Positions 53,328 through 62,629 of a stretch of DNA of 64,000 bases are shown here, in pieces. Origin of the DNA: Methylophaga nitratireducenticrescens (GTDB lineage: Bacteria > Pseudomonadota > Gammaproteobacteria > Nitrosococcales > Methylophagaceae); assembly GCF_000260985.4 (NCBI RefSeq), contig NC_017857.3:1860001-1924000 (forward strand), given 5' to 3'. The first letter of the stretch is position 1. Each line of letters begins with the position of its first letter. The notes beneath the pieces are model-generated. The model had not been told where the DNA came from. It did no database searches and saw nothing but the letters and a program-made list of their open reading frames with translations. The position numbers and the translations under genes are program-made.

Positions 53328-54435
53328 TAAATACATTGCAGCTAAGGGCCTTGCAAGCAATTTACAGAATCATGGTGAAGCAGATATTAAGGACAGCAGT
53401 ACAACACTGAGCGCTATCAGCCCTGCAAGCATAACGATCACGGATGAAACTGCTCAAATAGCATTAACGGATAAAAATGCTGAAGAAACTCTTGCATCAA
53501 TAAATCGAGATACCTCAGATACAAATCGCGTTCTGGAAAGACCGGATATGGAGGCTTTACAAGAGAGAGCACAGCAGGAACAAGATGATGGAATGCTTTT
53601 ATATACAACCTTATCCGCGGTTTTAGAAAGAGCGTATAAAAGTGGTACCGCACCCAAAAGAGTTGTTCTGCAAAAATGCGATCCTGGAGGTGCAAATTGC
53701 ACTAAGGTTAAGCAGGATGGGATTGAGGTTTTGATTAAAAGTGGCAAAGTTTATATTTTTAATCAAGGTATTCTAAATAATGAGGAGGAGGCTCTTACTA
53801 ATGCAGCACAACAAGCCTCTGATGAGCAAAATGCCCAAGGAGTTTATGTGATTATTAATCCCTATACTGGCGATGTAGTCAGTGAATTGCTTTATGCGGG
53901 GTGGGATAAGTTAAATGAATTATTAGGGGGTGTATTACCTATCAGCAATGCCTCCCAAGCCAATTTAGATATTCGTAATTTGATAGCAAAAACAAATGCT
54001 CAACGAGCCGAACAAGGATTAGCTCCTGTAGTCATTGATGAAATAAATCATTCTAGAGGTAGTCTGACCAGTAGTAACGCAACTGCACAGCAACGTAATA
54101 ATCAGCAAATAAATGTGCCGCTAAACAGCGTCACATTTAATGGCGCAGCTGCTAACGCTCAGAACATGGCTAACATGGTCGATCAAGTGACGAGTGGAAA
54201 AGGCATAGTGCAGCAATCTACGCATGTAGATGACTGGATAGGAAATGTGATTGGCAATAATCCATCAACAGGTGGTGTAGATGGTACGGGGATCGGTTCA
54301 CACAGTTCTTATCGTGGCAATCAGCAACTTAATCCCACTAATAGTCAACATCAAGAAAAAATTGATCGAGATAATAAGTTCTGGGGAAATGATAGTAAGA
54401 GTGAACCCGTAGTTGTTATACCTGAATCTAAGTAG
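53328..54435 (+). pseudogene. Orphan TpsA/CdiA C-terminal module
   Basis: A continuous frame begins at the IS982 end and runs to 54435. The first part (SAISPASITITDETAQIALT, NAEETLASINRDT) resembles the pre-C-terminal part of the TpsA gene upstream (GALTITDNDSQQNF..AATTVAVLNRD). The last 120 residues include VTFNGAAANAQNMANMVDQV, QSTHVDDWIGNVIGNNPSTG and GSHSSYRGNQQL, a form I associate with filamentous hemagglutinin tails. The N-terminal two thirds of a TpsA are missing. An ATG at 53548 would give 295 residues, but without signal peptide it could not be exported alone. It is either an orphan CDI-type tail kept for recombination, or an IS-truncated gene. Confidence 0.72.
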
Positions 54436-54449
54436 TGAGATAAACCAAA

Positions 54450-54746
54450 ATGAACCGTTTTTTTTATACCTTAACTAACTTATCAATTCTTTCATTACTA
54501 TTTTCTGGTTGTGTGAGTAATGTATTTTCGCCTCCAAAATACCCTCAAGATTATTGGCATAAATCCGGATACTCATTTCAAATGATAATAGAAGCTAACA
54601 AGTCCTGTGGCACCGATACAGAAGAGAATGCAATTTGCATGATCAATAATGGTTTTAATTACCTTGATCCAAATAAGACATGCAAAGAACCACGGAATAA
54701 CAATAAAACAGCTTGTCAGTCACTTGAAAAATATCAAGACAGGTAA
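54450..54746 (+). CDS. Small lipoprotein downstream of the orphan TpsA tail
   Basis: A 98-residue lipoprotein with lipobox LFSGC (Cys21). The mature part has WHKSGYSFQMIIEANKSCG, CMINNGFNYLD and a C-terminal CQSLEKY, so it carries about five Cys besides the lipidated one. It starts 14 bp after the TpsA fragment. It resembles the frameshifted lipoprotein at 52124 in the CM-x3-G-[FY] segment. Immunity to the preceding C-terminal module is an attractive but untested idea. Confidence 0.72.
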   Translation: MNRFFYTLTNLSILSLLFSGCVSNVFSPPKYPQDYWHKSGYSFQMIIEANKSCGTDTEENAICMINNGFNYLDPNKTCKEPRNNNKTACQSLEKYQDR

Positions 54747-54850
54747 GTTTGTTACGCATCACATATATGAATTGATAAAATATCCCGCTTGTTAATCTCT
54801 TCAAAACAGAGAGTTACCATCTAATTAATTTACATTTCAAGGAGTTAGAA

Positions 54851-55510
54851 ATGTCATTGCCTTATTTTCATATAATTCTGATTTTTGGATTGTTTTCAGC
54901 GTCACTTTCGGCAAGCGATTCAGATGGCAACCCTTTTGCAGTTGTTGGCGAACAAGTTAACCATCAAATCCCCGACGGATGGGAGCTGGCTTGGATGAGT
55001 GGGGAGTCAGATGGCCGTTTTTTTGTTGAATATATTCCTGCTGACGAGGAAATCAACTCTTGGCATTCTGGTTATTTGTTAATTGAAAGAATTCCTTTGC
55101 CATCAGCTGAGGCTTTAGAAGAAATCCGTAGCATGAAAACGACCTTGCCAGAAATGGCGTTGCATCATTTTATAGAGCAAGCCAAGACAGGTTGTAGGGG
55201 AGAGCATAAAGAAATATCTCGAAGCGTAAACAAATTTAATGACATTTTATTTGCCATGAGTGGCGGTTTTTGTAGTCGTTACGAAAACTCAGCACCATAT
55301 GGTGAAGGTGCATTTGTTGCTTTTTTAGAAGGTCATCACAATATTTTTCGGATTCAATACGCATGTCGCCCGACATCAGATAATAATAAAAACAATCTTT
55401 CAACTTGGGGAATCACGCCCGACATGGCGGAAAAATTCTTGAACGCAATCAAATCAACAACTCTCTGTGGGAGCGAAAATCAACCAGTTTGCCAAATTAA
55501 ATACCAATAA
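54851..55510 (+). CDS. Hypothetical exported protein
   Basis: A 219-residue protein with signal peptide (cleavage likely after SLSA, about residue 21). The mature part has a compact fold with GWELAWMSGESDGRFFVEYI and VAFLEGHHNIFRIQYACRP, plus several Cys (TGCRG, GFCSRY, ACRP, TLCG, PVC) that could form disulfides. AAGGAG is upstream. No family recognised. It starts a run of small exported proteins behind the TPS locus. Confidence 0.7.
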   Translation: MSLPYFHIILIFGLFSASLSASDSDGNPFAVVGEQVNHQIPDGWELAWMSGESDGRFFVEYIPADEEINSWHSGYLLIERIPLPSAEALEEIRSMKTTLPEMALHHFIEQAKTGCRGEHKEISRSVNKFNDILFAMSGGFCSRYENSAPYGEGAFVAFLEGHHNIFRIQYACRPTSDNNKNNLSTWGITPDMAEKFLNAIKSTTLCGSENQPVCQIKYQ

Positions 55511-55539
55511 CTCTCTAACTGTATAAGGAAATTCTTGTT

Positions 55540-55836
55540 ATGAAAAACTCTCAGCACCCTTTGTTTGCATTAATTATTAGTTTATCTGGCTGTAGCGTTA
55601 TGCCGCATATCAATTGTGAAAAAGCCCAAAAAGTCAGTGTCGGCATGTCAGAAAAAGAGGTGGTTAGGTTGATGGGGGACCCCTATGTGGTTCAGATAAA
55701 TATGCAAAACGGAAAGCACGAGAAAGTGTTTGGTTGGCAAGATCAGGAATCAATTGCCGCATCGAAGAATTTGCTACGTGTGAAAGTCTCCACCGATGGA
55801 CATATCTCAGAAGTTTCAGGTAACTGTGGGGAGTAA
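55540..55836 (+). CDS. Small BamE/SmpA-like lipoprotein
   Basis: A 98-residue protein with lipobox SLSGC and the SmpA/BamE-type motif VSVGMSEKEVVRLMGDP, followed by FGWQDQE and a closing beta strand. The fold is used by BamE but also by unrelated periplasmic lipoproteins. It lies 29 bp after the previous exported protein and is probably co-transcribed. Not the housekeeping bamE by context. Confidence 0.7.
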   Translation: MKNSQHPLFALIISLSGCSVMPHINCEKAQKVSVGMSEKEVVRLMGDPYVVQINMQNGKHEKVFGWQDQESIAASKNLLRVKVSTDGHISEVSGNCGE

Positions 55837-55977
55837 ACACTTGGCAAATAACGTTCATATTTCGTAAAAAGCACATCATCAGCTGCGAATGACCCCCTGC
55901 GAACTAGAAAGTAATTAATTGCAAAAAAAGAGTTATGAAAAAAACAGCAAACTTTTATTTTGATGTAAGGACAAATC

Positions 55978-56598
55978 ATGAAAAAAACTATTCTAAGGCT
56001 TACTCTTGCCACCCTTCTTTATAGCCTTGTTACAGGCTGTTACACATCTACTAAATCATCTGCCCAAAAACGGCCGCATCCTTACGCTGACCAGATGACA
56101 GCAATCATGAAAATGACCGATTCAACGGAGATGTATTTTCTTGAAGTAGACAGCCCAGGCAACTTGATATCAGAAAAACTCATGTTGGCAACGTTCGAAA
56201 TGGGCCAGTCAACGGTGGCGATAGACCAGCTTGTTCAATTGCTCTCCACAGATACAGAGCTTTCAGTTGGTATTTTAGGTAAAAGTCAGACACTCAATGT
56301 TGCAACGGTAAAAAATGCATTGATAAAAACTGAAGGCAAGCCAGTTGCTGCAACTACTATCGTTTTGGTGGCTAATAAAAAACAGCAAGAAATATTAGGC
56401 AATGTGAATCCCCATCAAGACGTTAAATTGGTCTATGTCGATAAGGAATTGCTTCCAGAAGTCTCCTCTTCATGGCACTCAACAGACCACACCGAAGAAT
56501 ATCCCGACAGAGCAACACAACTACAACGGGATGTGCAAAATCAGAGCAATCACGAGATGAGTGATCTCTTGCGTAACACATATCCAAAAACTAGATGA
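55978..56598 (+). CDS. Hypothetical lipoprotein
   Basis: A 206-residue lipoprotein with lipobox LVTGC (Cys21). The mature part has alternating beta/alpha segments (SVGILGKSQTLNVATVKNAL; AATTIVLVANKKQQEIL; VKLVYVDKELLPEV). No family recognised. RBS TAAGGA is 7 bp upstream. The gap before it (55837-55977) is short and AT-rich. Confidence 0.7.
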   Translation: MKKTILRLTLATLLYSLVTGCYTSTKSSAQKRPHPYADQMTAIMKMTDSTEMYFLEVDSPGNLISEKLMLATFEMGQSTVAIDQLVQLLSTDTELSVGILGKSQTLNVATVKNALIKTEGKPVAATTIVLVANKKQQEILGNVNPHQDVKLVYVDKELLPEVSSSWHSTDHTEEYPDRATQLQRDVQNQSNHEMSDLLRNTYPKTR

Positions 56599-56655
56599 GA
56601 ACGATTAGTAAACTCTCAATTGAGTATCTATTTGCAATAAATTTAAGGATAAAAA

Positions 56656-57085
56656 ATGCATTTACTAAAAATATTTCTAGTTTTGTTGCATGTTATTAAT
56701 TCTCTCAAGCATGAGCTGTGCGACTGTTTCCTCTCAACAACAACTAAATTATGAGGGTAATAAAGCATACCTTTCTGGGCATTATCAGGAAGCACTTCGA
56801 CGTTATGAAAAAACGCTGGAGGCGGCAAATAAAAATAAAGACCAGCAATATATTGCTATTGGAATGTATGGTTTGGGAAGAACAAATATTAAGCTTTGTA
56901 GATTGGATGAAGCTGAAAAATGGTTGAAACAATCCATTATTGTTCGTGAAAAGGTGGCTGATAAAAGAATCAAGGGGTCAGCCAACTTGATTTATTGTGA
57001 GGCCAACGGCCTCATTAAAACGCTGTTATGTGTCTTGACCACTTTTATCGATAAAGGTATCGTAATACCAAATTCTAATCGATAG
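56656..57085 (+). pseudogene. TPR lipoprotein with 5' frameshift and repeat-replaced 3' end
   Basis: A good RBS (AAGGATAAAAA) precedes the ATG at 56656, whose frame reads MHLLKIFLVLL as a signal peptide and then goes off frame; a +1 shifted frame from 56690 continues it as LILSSMSCATVSSQQQL, including a lipobox-like Cys. The mature part is a TPR pair (GNKAYLSGHYQEALRRYEKT; YGLGRTNIKLCRLDEAEKWL). The last 40 codons run through a 29-bp repeat and a hairpin and look like junk, so the 3' end was replaced. Ends just before vapB. Confidence 0.65.
56968..56996 (+). repeat. 29-bp palindromic repeat, copy 1
   Basis: The unit has arms AATCAAG and CTTGATT around an 11-nt core GGGTCAGCCAA and ends TATT. 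It is identical to 59100-59128. A second hairpin TGAGGCC-AAC-GGCCTCA follows at 56998-57014. The form resembles REP-type elements. Confidence 0.8.
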
Positions 57086-57093
57086 GTATTACC

Positions 57094-57300
57094 GTGACTT
57101 TAGTAACTGTTTCACCCAAGTATCAAATTGTTATTCCTAAAGAAATTCGTGAATCCATGGGGATTGTGTCTGGTCAAAAAGTTCAGATAATGTCTTACCA
57201 AGGGCGAATTGAGGTGATTCCTCTCAAACCCATGAAGAAAATGAGAGGCTTCCTGAAAGGAATTGAAACTACCGTACACAGGGAAGAAGATCGGATATGA
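57094..57300 (+). CDS. vapB: VapB-type antitoxin (AbrB/SpoVT fold)
   Basis: A 68-residue swapped-hairpin DNA-binding antitoxin: VSPKYQIVIPKEIRESMGIV is the AbrB signature, and the C-terminal GFLKGIETTV is the toxin-binding part. Starts with GTG at 57094. The stop overlaps the vapC start (ATGA), giving coupled expression. Likely represses its own promoter. Confidence 0.88.
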   Translation: MTLVTVSPKYQIVIPKEIRESMGIVSGQKVQIMSYQGRIEVIPLKPMKKMRGFLKGIETTVHREEDRI

Positions 57301-57677
57301 ATGTCGTAGATTCGTCGGCTTGGTTGTCGTACTTCGCCAGCGATAGCAATGCCACAGTATTTGCCGAACCAATTGAAAATCAGTCCGAGTTACTGGTTCC
57401 AAGCATCACAATCACGGAAGTTTTCAAGAATGTATTGCGTCAGCGTGGAGAAGAAGCTGCCTTGATTGTCACTGCTCATATGGAACAGGGCACGGTAATC
57501 CCCCTGGGTTCAGAACTAGCGAAGGATGCTGCCAAATTAGGTGTTCTCCATAAACTACCGCTGGCCGATAGCATTATTTTTGCCACTGCTCAGAAGTATT
57601 CCGCAGTAATCTGGACTCAAGATAACGACTTCGAGGGTTTAGCGAATGTCAGATACATTTCCAAGAAAAACACATAA
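57297..57677 (+). CDS. vapC: VapC-type PIN-domain toxin ribonuclease
   Basis: A 126-residue PIN-domain RNase. Acidic residues expected at the active site are in MNVVDSSAWLS (Asp5), SITITEVFKN (Glu), LPLADSIIFATA (Asp) and WTQDNDFEG (Asp). It is neutralised by the VapB just upstream. Intact by length. Confidence 0.9.
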   Translation: MNVVDSSAWLSYFASDSNATVFAEPIENQSELLVPSITITEVFKNVLRQRGEEAALIVTAHMEQGTVIPLGSELAKDAAKLGVLHKLPLADSIIFATAQKYSAVIWTQDNDFEGLANVRYISKKNT

Positions 57678-57782
57678 CAAGGCACTGCTTTCGGACAACG
57701 TTTCCACAGCGTACGGTGCTAGACCGCCGGCTATCTAATTTTGCGGCGGCCATTGAAGCTAGTTGGAATATTAACTTCGGAT

Positions 57783-58007
57783 TTATGCAGTCAATCGTCC
57801 GACTATTCGTCGCACCCAAGGGGCTACAATCGCGACCGCTGAGAAAGCTATTGGCCATGTCGTTATACAGCTTTTGACCCACTGTGCAGCAAACTCGGAA
57901 TGAATACCTTGTGAGATTGCAAGAACGAAGGCGGATACGATGCAGACCATGATTGCCGAGAGCAGGGCGCTGAATAAAATTGGAGCAAAACGATCGGGAA
58001 TACGCAT
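57783..58007 (-). CDS. DUF2798-type small membrane protein
   Basis: A 74-residue protein with two membrane spans (about 8-30 and 45-65). RFAPILFSALLSAIMVCIVS and WPIAFSAVAIVAPWVRRIVG fit the DUF2798 family. I chose the ATG at 58007 because AGGAGAATAAA precedes it; a longer frame to 58349 only shadows the neighbouring gene. Lies 35 bp after the DUF2938 gene, probably one operon controlled by the MerR protein. Confidence 0.78.
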   Translation of the reverse strand: MRIPDRFAPILFSALLSAIMVCIVSAFVLAISQGIHSEFAAQWVKSCITTWPIAFSAVAIVAPWVRRIVGRLTA

Positions 58008-58042
58008 TTTATTCTCCTGTGTATAGTTTACTAAGCTGACTT

Positions 58043-58534
58043 TTATATTGAGAAAGAAAGTTTTACTGCCAAGCCTGATGCATATAAGCCAAGACCAAAA
58101 ATTGTATGTGTTATCAGGCTCTGAATTCGGGCAGAGGCTGGGTGTTGCGTACGAGAGGCGGCGATGCCGGCCCCCATACCTGGTTGCATTAACAAGAAGG
58201 GCGCTGCAACTGTGCCTATACCAACTGCGAGTGCGGGACCAATCGTAGGATTGTGAATCCATGACTCTCCCCAGATACCAATTAGTAAGGCAGCAAAGGC
58301 AGTGCCTATTAGGTAGTGGGCTGCCCACCCTATGATGTGCTCTTCGCATATGGGAGAAGATGCCGCAATAGAGTCATGACGAAATTGCCCGTGAGCTAGG
58401 TAAACTATCCAGCGGCCCACTAATCCATAGTTTGGAGACGGGATTCCTAGCAGTGGCTTGCGAACAATACCCCACAAGTCCATCACGGCAGTAGCTCCAA
58501 TACCGATTAATACAATGAATAGCAGATTGTTCAT
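58043..58534 (-). CDS. DUF2938-type membrane protein
   Basis: A 163-residue membrane protein with about four spans. TAVMDLWGIVRKPLLGIPSP, YGLVGRWIVYLAHGQFRHDS and APFLLMQPGMGAGIAASRTQ are strong matches to DUF2938 as I remember it. Function unknown. RBS AGGAGAG precedes the ATG. Divergent from a MerR regulator across a 79-bp gap with a SoxR-like box. Confidence 0.8.
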   Translation of the reverse strand: MNNLLFIVLIGIGATAVMDLWGIVRKPLLGIPSPNYGLVGRWIVYLAHGQFRHDSIAASSPICEEHIIGWAAHYLIGTAFAALLIGIWGESWIHNPTIGPALAVGIGTVAAPFLLMQPGMGAGIAASRTQHPASARIQSLITHTIFGLGLYASGLAVKLSFSI

Positions 58535-58582
58535 AACTCTCTCCTTTGCTTGTTTGAATTTAGAACTGATGCTAGCTTACAA

Positions 58583-58600
58583 CTTCAAGTCGACTTGAGG
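58583..58600. promoter_or_regulatory. MerR/SoxR-type operator
   Basis: CTTCAAGTCGACTTGAGG is an 18-bp dyad with a perfect 14-bp core TCAAGTCGACTTGA. It resembles the SoxR box (CCTCAAGTTAACTTGAGG), differing mainly in the centre. It lies 13 bp before the MerR start and in the divergent promoter of the DUF2938 operon, so it is likely the regulator's site. Confidence 0.75.
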
Positions 58601-58613
58601 TCAAGGGGTATTT

Positions 58614-59072
58614 ATGGATATTTCTGAAGTAGCCAAACGTTCTGGCGTGCCGGCATCCACGTTGCGCTACTACGAGGAGAAAGGAATAATCAGCTCCATT
58701 GGTAGGCAAGGGTTACGGCGGGTTTTCAACGCCGACATATTGGAGCGACTGGCGTTGATTGCACTGGGGCGTGCTGCGGGGTTTTCACTAGATGAAATTG
58801 CCCGCATGATTGGGTCTAAAGGAAACCCAAATATTGACAGAGAGTTGCTGGTGAGTAAGGCAGATGAACTGGATAGAAACATTAAAAAGCTGATAGCGAT
58901 GCGCGATGGTCTTCGACATGCCGCCGTTTGTTCTGCGCCAAGTCATATGGAATGCCCGAAGTTTCGACGTCTGCTTGGATTAGCTGCATATGGAGCGATT
59001 AGTAGTGAAGGCCAGGAAAATCTGTCACAAAAGCGGCGCTCTAACAAAGCGTTACACCGGACAAGCCGGTGA
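58614..59072 (+). CDS. MerR-family regulator (SoxR-like)
   Basis: A 152-residue protein with the MerR HTH (MDISEVAKRSGVPASTLRYY, EEKGIISSIGRQGLRRVF) and a dimerisation helix. Two Cys lie in VCSAPSHMECPKF, fewer than the four that hold the [2Fe-2S] cluster in SoxR, so an iron-sulfur sensor is unlikely. The C-terminus QKRRSNKALHRTSR reads into repeat DNA and is probably not conserved. Divergent from the DUF2938 operon and likely its activator. Confidence 0.85.
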   Translation: MDISEVAKRSGVPASTLRYYEEKGIISSIGRQGLRRVFNADILERLALIALGRAAGFSLDEIARMIGSKGNPNIDRELLVSKADELDRNIKKLIAMRDGLRHAAVCSAPSHMECPKFRRLLGLAAYGAISSEGQENLSQKRRSNKALHRTSR

Positions 59073-59099
59073 AGGAAATCAACGAAATCAAGGGGTCGA

Positions 59100-59128
59100 A
59101 ATCAAGGGGTCAGCCAACTTGATTTATT
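59100..59128 (+). repeat. 29-bp palindromic repeat, copy 2
   Basis: Identical to 56968-56996. A half copy (GAAATCAAGGGGTC) lies just before it at 59084-59097, as a local tandem duplication. The two full copies bracket vapBC and the MerR locus. Confidence 0.8.
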
Positions 59129-59235
59129 CTGTATCTCTTTCTGCAAACACATCAGAAGGTAAGCTTTTTTTAGTCCCTATACCAATCAGTGTTGGTGGGG
59201 ACAAATAATTTGCCTGGCCAAGACTTCGGAGCTAT

Positions 59236-60216
59236 TCAAGCCATTGCCTGAGCTGTAATTTCGATTGAACGTTGCCGCTTTGGGGTATCAAAGATGTCTG
59301 AGACGATCATTAACTCATCGGCTTCAGTTTTCTCGATAAGATTTTGCAAACCGTTTTGAACTGTCTCATGGCTTCCAATGACACTGCAATCCAGCATTTG
59401 TCCTGCCTGGGCTTTTTCCTGAGGAGACCAGTAGGTTTCTATATCCTCGATAGGTGGCTGCATCAAGCCGCGAGTACCTCGAAAGAGGTCAGTAAAGGAC
59501 ATTTGCTGTGATGTTGCCAGGTAGCGAGCTTCCTTGTCAGTATCAGCCGCGATCACATTGACTCCGACCATTGCGTATGGCTTATCCAGTTGTGCCGAAG
59601 GTTTGAAATTCATCCGATAGACCTCAAGTGCCTGATAAAGCGCTTGTGGGGCAAAATGAGAGGCGAAACCATAAGGTAATCCCAGCATCGCCGCCAGTTG
59701 TGCACCAAATAGGCTGGAACCCAATATCCAAATAGGCACATTACTTCCCGAACCGGGTACTGCCTCTATTTGTTGAGCGGCGTCTTTGGGTGCAAGATAA
59801 GCCTGTAATTCCTGTACATCTTGCGGGAATTTTTCAGCGTTGGCTGGATCTCTACGCAAAGCACGTAAGGTCATTTGGTCGGTGCCAGGAGCGCGGCCCA
59901 AACCAAGATCAATACGGCCGGGAAATAGCGCTTCCAATGTCCCAAACTGCTCAGCAATTATATATGGCGCGTGATTAGGCAGCATGATTCCACCGGATCC
60001 CACGCGGATGGTATTTGTCCCAGCAGCGATATGGCCAATGACAATGGCGGTGGCGGCTGTTGTGACACCAGGCATATTATGATGCTCAGCTACCCATATG
60101 CGTTTGTATCCCAGACGCTCAGCATGCTGGGCATATTTCCGGGCATCATTAAGTGCCGTTCTTCGGTCAGAGCCTTGGCGTACACGGCCAAGTTCAAGAA
60201 TAGATAGTGGAATCAT
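59236..60216 (-). CDS. Luciferase-like flavin monooxygenase (LLM class)
   Basis: A 326-residue FMN-dependent oxidoreductase of the bacterial luciferase superfamily. The N-terminal [33 protein letters not shown] and [20 protein letters not shown] are typical of the YhbW branch; [12 protein letters not shown] follows. Substrate not predictable. Monocistronic. Confidence 0.9.
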   Translation of the reverse strand: MIPLSILELGRVRQGSDRRTALNDARKYAQHAERLGYKRIWVAEHHNMPGVTTAATAIVIGHIAAGTNTIRVGSGGIMLPNHAPYIIAEQFGTLEALFPGRIDLGLGRAPGTDQMTLRALRRDPANAEKFPQDVQELQAYLAPKDAAQQIEAVPGSGSNVPIWILGSSLFGAQLAAMLGLPYGFASHFAPQALYQALEVYRMNFKPSAQLDKPYAMVGVNVIAADTDKEARYLATSQQMSFTDLFRGTRGLMQPPIEDIETYWSPQEKAQAGQMLDCSVIGSHETVQNGLQNLIEKTEADELMIVSDIFDTPKRQRSIEITAQAMA

Positions 60217-60706
60217 ATGGAACTACACCTTATTTTGTGTTGTTGTCACTTTCTAGGCTAACTTTTGGGATTAGGTTTGTAAGAGTCCTTAGAACCTAAA
60301 CCTAACGACTAAATATCAATGGCAAGCAGAAATGTTGCACCTATAAACTACGAAAATATCTGCGTAAAATGTGTTTAAAAATATAGTCTTTTTTTAAATT
60401 TGATCTTTCGCTCTAAGCAATCTGTCACCTAACCCATCTCTAATTTTGTCTACGGTTCAACCTATAAATTCAAGAAATAGTGGCTCACTAACTCTGGTGA
60501 GAGAATTTCTATTCTATTATGGAGAAGTGGCAAGAAAAGCTAAGCACTAACATGAGTAACAGCTGTCAGAGAGGCAAATCCTCAAGAGACAATCAGAAAG
60601 TGATCCAAAGTTATGCTCAAAGTGTTGATCTGTAATCGGACAAGCTGCCGATACAATTGATTAATCAGCGGTCAAGCAGCTTTTTCCTCACCTTAACAGG
60701 AGCCCG
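60217..60706. other. 490-bp gap with hairpins but no gene
   Basis: Two inverted structures stand out. Arms TTAGGTTT (60271-60278) and AAACCTAA (60298-60305) lie in the leader of the leftward oxidoreductase. A nested hairpin with AGAAAT/ATTTCT and CTCAC/GTGAG spans 60473-60510. I see no credible ORF or RNA gene. Confidence 0.5.
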
Positions 60707-62452
60707 ATGGTAATGCGACTACACCAGCAAACCGACGCTATGGAAACAATCTCCAATCTCGATAATCTTGCAAAGTTGGTAAGTTACTCGTTTATGGACA
60801 CGCTCAATGCTGATCCTGACGCGACATCAACTGGAGCTGACCATTTACCACGACAAGTCTTTTCGGGCCATTATGTTCCTGTCAGTCCAACGCCACTCGA
60901 AAATCCCGAGTACGTGGCACATAGTAGAAACCTGTTTCGCGAACTGGGCTTCGCTGATAGTTTGGCTGAGTCGGCCGACTTCATGCGTGTCTTCTCCGGC
61001 AATCTTGCAAACGTTCCGGAGCCGATGCGTAAGGTTGGTTGGGCGTGTGGCTATGCACTGTCCATTTATGGTACCGAATACACCCAGCAATGTCCTTTTC
61101 AGACCGGTAACGGATACGGCGATGGTCGTGCTATTTCGGTGCTAGAGGCCGTCATCAATGGTCATCGTTGGGAAATGCAGTTAAAAGGTGGGGGCCGGAC
61201 GCCATACTGCCGCGGCGCAGATGGACGCGCTGTTTTGCGGTCGAGTGTACGAGAGTTTCTGGCTCAGGAGAATATGCATGCGCTAGGGGTGCCAACCTCA
61301 AGGTCTTTGAGTCTGTACGTTTCTAAAACGGAGAAAGTAAGACGTCCATGGTACTCAGAAGGCTCACGCTCGAAGGACCCGGATACGATTATATTGGAGC
61401 CAGCAGCTATCTCGACGCGGGTCGCACCCTCTTTCATTCGGGTTGGCCAAATTGAGCTTTTCGGTCGCCGTGCTCGAAAGAATGAACACCCACAAGCAAT
61501 GGAAGAGCTGGAGCAGATAGTCTTGCACCTGATCGATCGTGAGTATGGTGACGTCATCGATCAAAACCTGAGCACCCCCGAAAAAGTATTGATGCTTGCT
61601 CGTGAGTACCAAAACCGATTTACATCTCTTATTGCGAATTGGATCCGTGTCGGCTATTGCCAAGGTAACTTCAACAGCGATAATTGTGCTGCCGGTGGAT
61701 TCACACTCGACTACGGTCCATTTGGATTCTGCGAAATGTTTGATCCGTACTATCAGCCATGGACGGGGGGAGGAAAGCATTTCGCATTTTTGAATCAACC
61801 TGTTGCAGCGGAAAAAAACTTTCAGATGTTTTGTATAGCATTGCGTCCGTTACTGACTTCGCATCAGGACAGTTTGCGACAGCTCGACGAGATTAAAAGC
61901 AGCTTCGCATCCGTAATGCAGGTGCAAATGGAGAAAATGTGGGCAGCCAAACTTGGGCTGGATACTTTTAATGAGGAGTTGTTTAGTGAGCTTGTATCGC
62001 TGATGATGCAAACATCGGTTGATTACACCATTTTCTTTCGCGAACTCTCTTTAGTACCTGACGATATCGGGCCACTCAAAAAAAGCTTTTACCAGAACCC
62101 GACCTATAATCTAGACCTCGAACGGATAAATAATCACTGGGCAGAATGGCTCACAAAATGGAAAGCGCTTATCGTTAAGGCCAACACGACAGATACTCAT
62201 CCGTTTTCTCATGACGAGCTCTCCAGCAATATGAAACTGGTCAATCCAAAATACAGTTTGCGTGAGTGGTTAGTTGTGCCTGCTTATCAGCAAGCGAAAG
62301 AGGGGAACTACTCACTAATTCGAAAGCTGCAAGAAGTCATGACAAATCCATACGACGAGCAATCGAAAGAGGTAGAGGAGAAGTTTTACAGGCTCAAGCC
62401 ACCAGCGTTTTTTGAGGTTGGCGGGCTATCGTATTACAGCTGCTCGTCCTGA
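60707..62452 (+). CDS. selO: SelO-type protein adenylyltransferase
   Basis: A 581-residue pseudokinase-fold enzyme that transfers AMP to proteins in redox stress. [40 protein letters not shown] and [20 protein letters not shown] are the family's ATP and metal segments. The tail SYYSCSS keeps the conserved Cys where some members have selenocysteine. Start at 60707 has AGGAG close upstream; the ATG at 60713 is an alternative with better spacing. Monocistronic. Confidence 0.93.
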   Translation: MVMRLHQQTDAMETISNLDNLAKLVSYSFMDTLNADPDATSTGADHLPRQVFSGHYVPVSPTPLENPEYVAHSRNLFRELGFADSLAESADFMRVFSGNLANVPEPMRKVGWACGYALSIYGTEYTQQCPFQTGNGYGDGRAISVLEAVINGHRWEMQLKGGGRTPYCRGADGRAVLRSSVREFLAQENMHALGVPTSRSLSLYVSKTEKVRRPWYSEGSRSKDPDTIILEPAAISTRVAPSFIRVGQIELFGRRARKNEHPQAMEELEQIVLHLIDREYGDVIDQNLSTPEKVLMLAREYQNRFTSLIANWIRVGYCQGNFNSDNCAAGGFTLDYGPFGFCEMFDPYYQPWTGGGKHFAFLNQPVAAEKNFQMFCIALRPLLTSHQDSLRQLDEIKSSFASVMQVQMEKMWAAKLGLDTFNEELFSELVSLMMQTSVDYTIFFRELSLVPDDIGPLKKSFYQNPTYNLDLERINNHWAEWLTKWKALIVKANTTDTHPFSHDELSSNMKLVNPKYSLREWLVVPAYQQAKEGNYSLIRKLQEVMTNPYDEQSKEVEEKFYRLKPPAFFEVGGLSYYSCSS

Positions 62453-62629
62453 TTTTATGAAAAATCCTCAAGGGAATAGCTACTGGCACGATCTGTAAAA
62501 GGGTCAATACATCTATGGTGCAGAAGGGCGAAAATTCGAAGCGAAAAGGGCTTTAGTACTGCTTTGCTTCAGGTTAATGCGCCGGTAAAAATGATGTGAC
62601 TAATATGATTTTCCTTAAATAACTTGGGT

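Noticed and set aside
57672-57720. ATAACAAGGCA resembling the start of an attC site after vapC
   Set aside because: No matching GTTRRRY end found downstream and no integrase; too weak.
57783-58349. Longer 188-codon reading of the DUF2798 gene
   Set aside because: The first 114 codons are the shadow of the DUF2938 gene; RBS and family support the start at 58007.
59035-59080. NKALHRT-type tail of the MerR protein, seen in cassette-associated proteins
   Set aside because: Possible integron read-through, but a paired attC structure could not be drawn; the REP-like repeats explain the region better.
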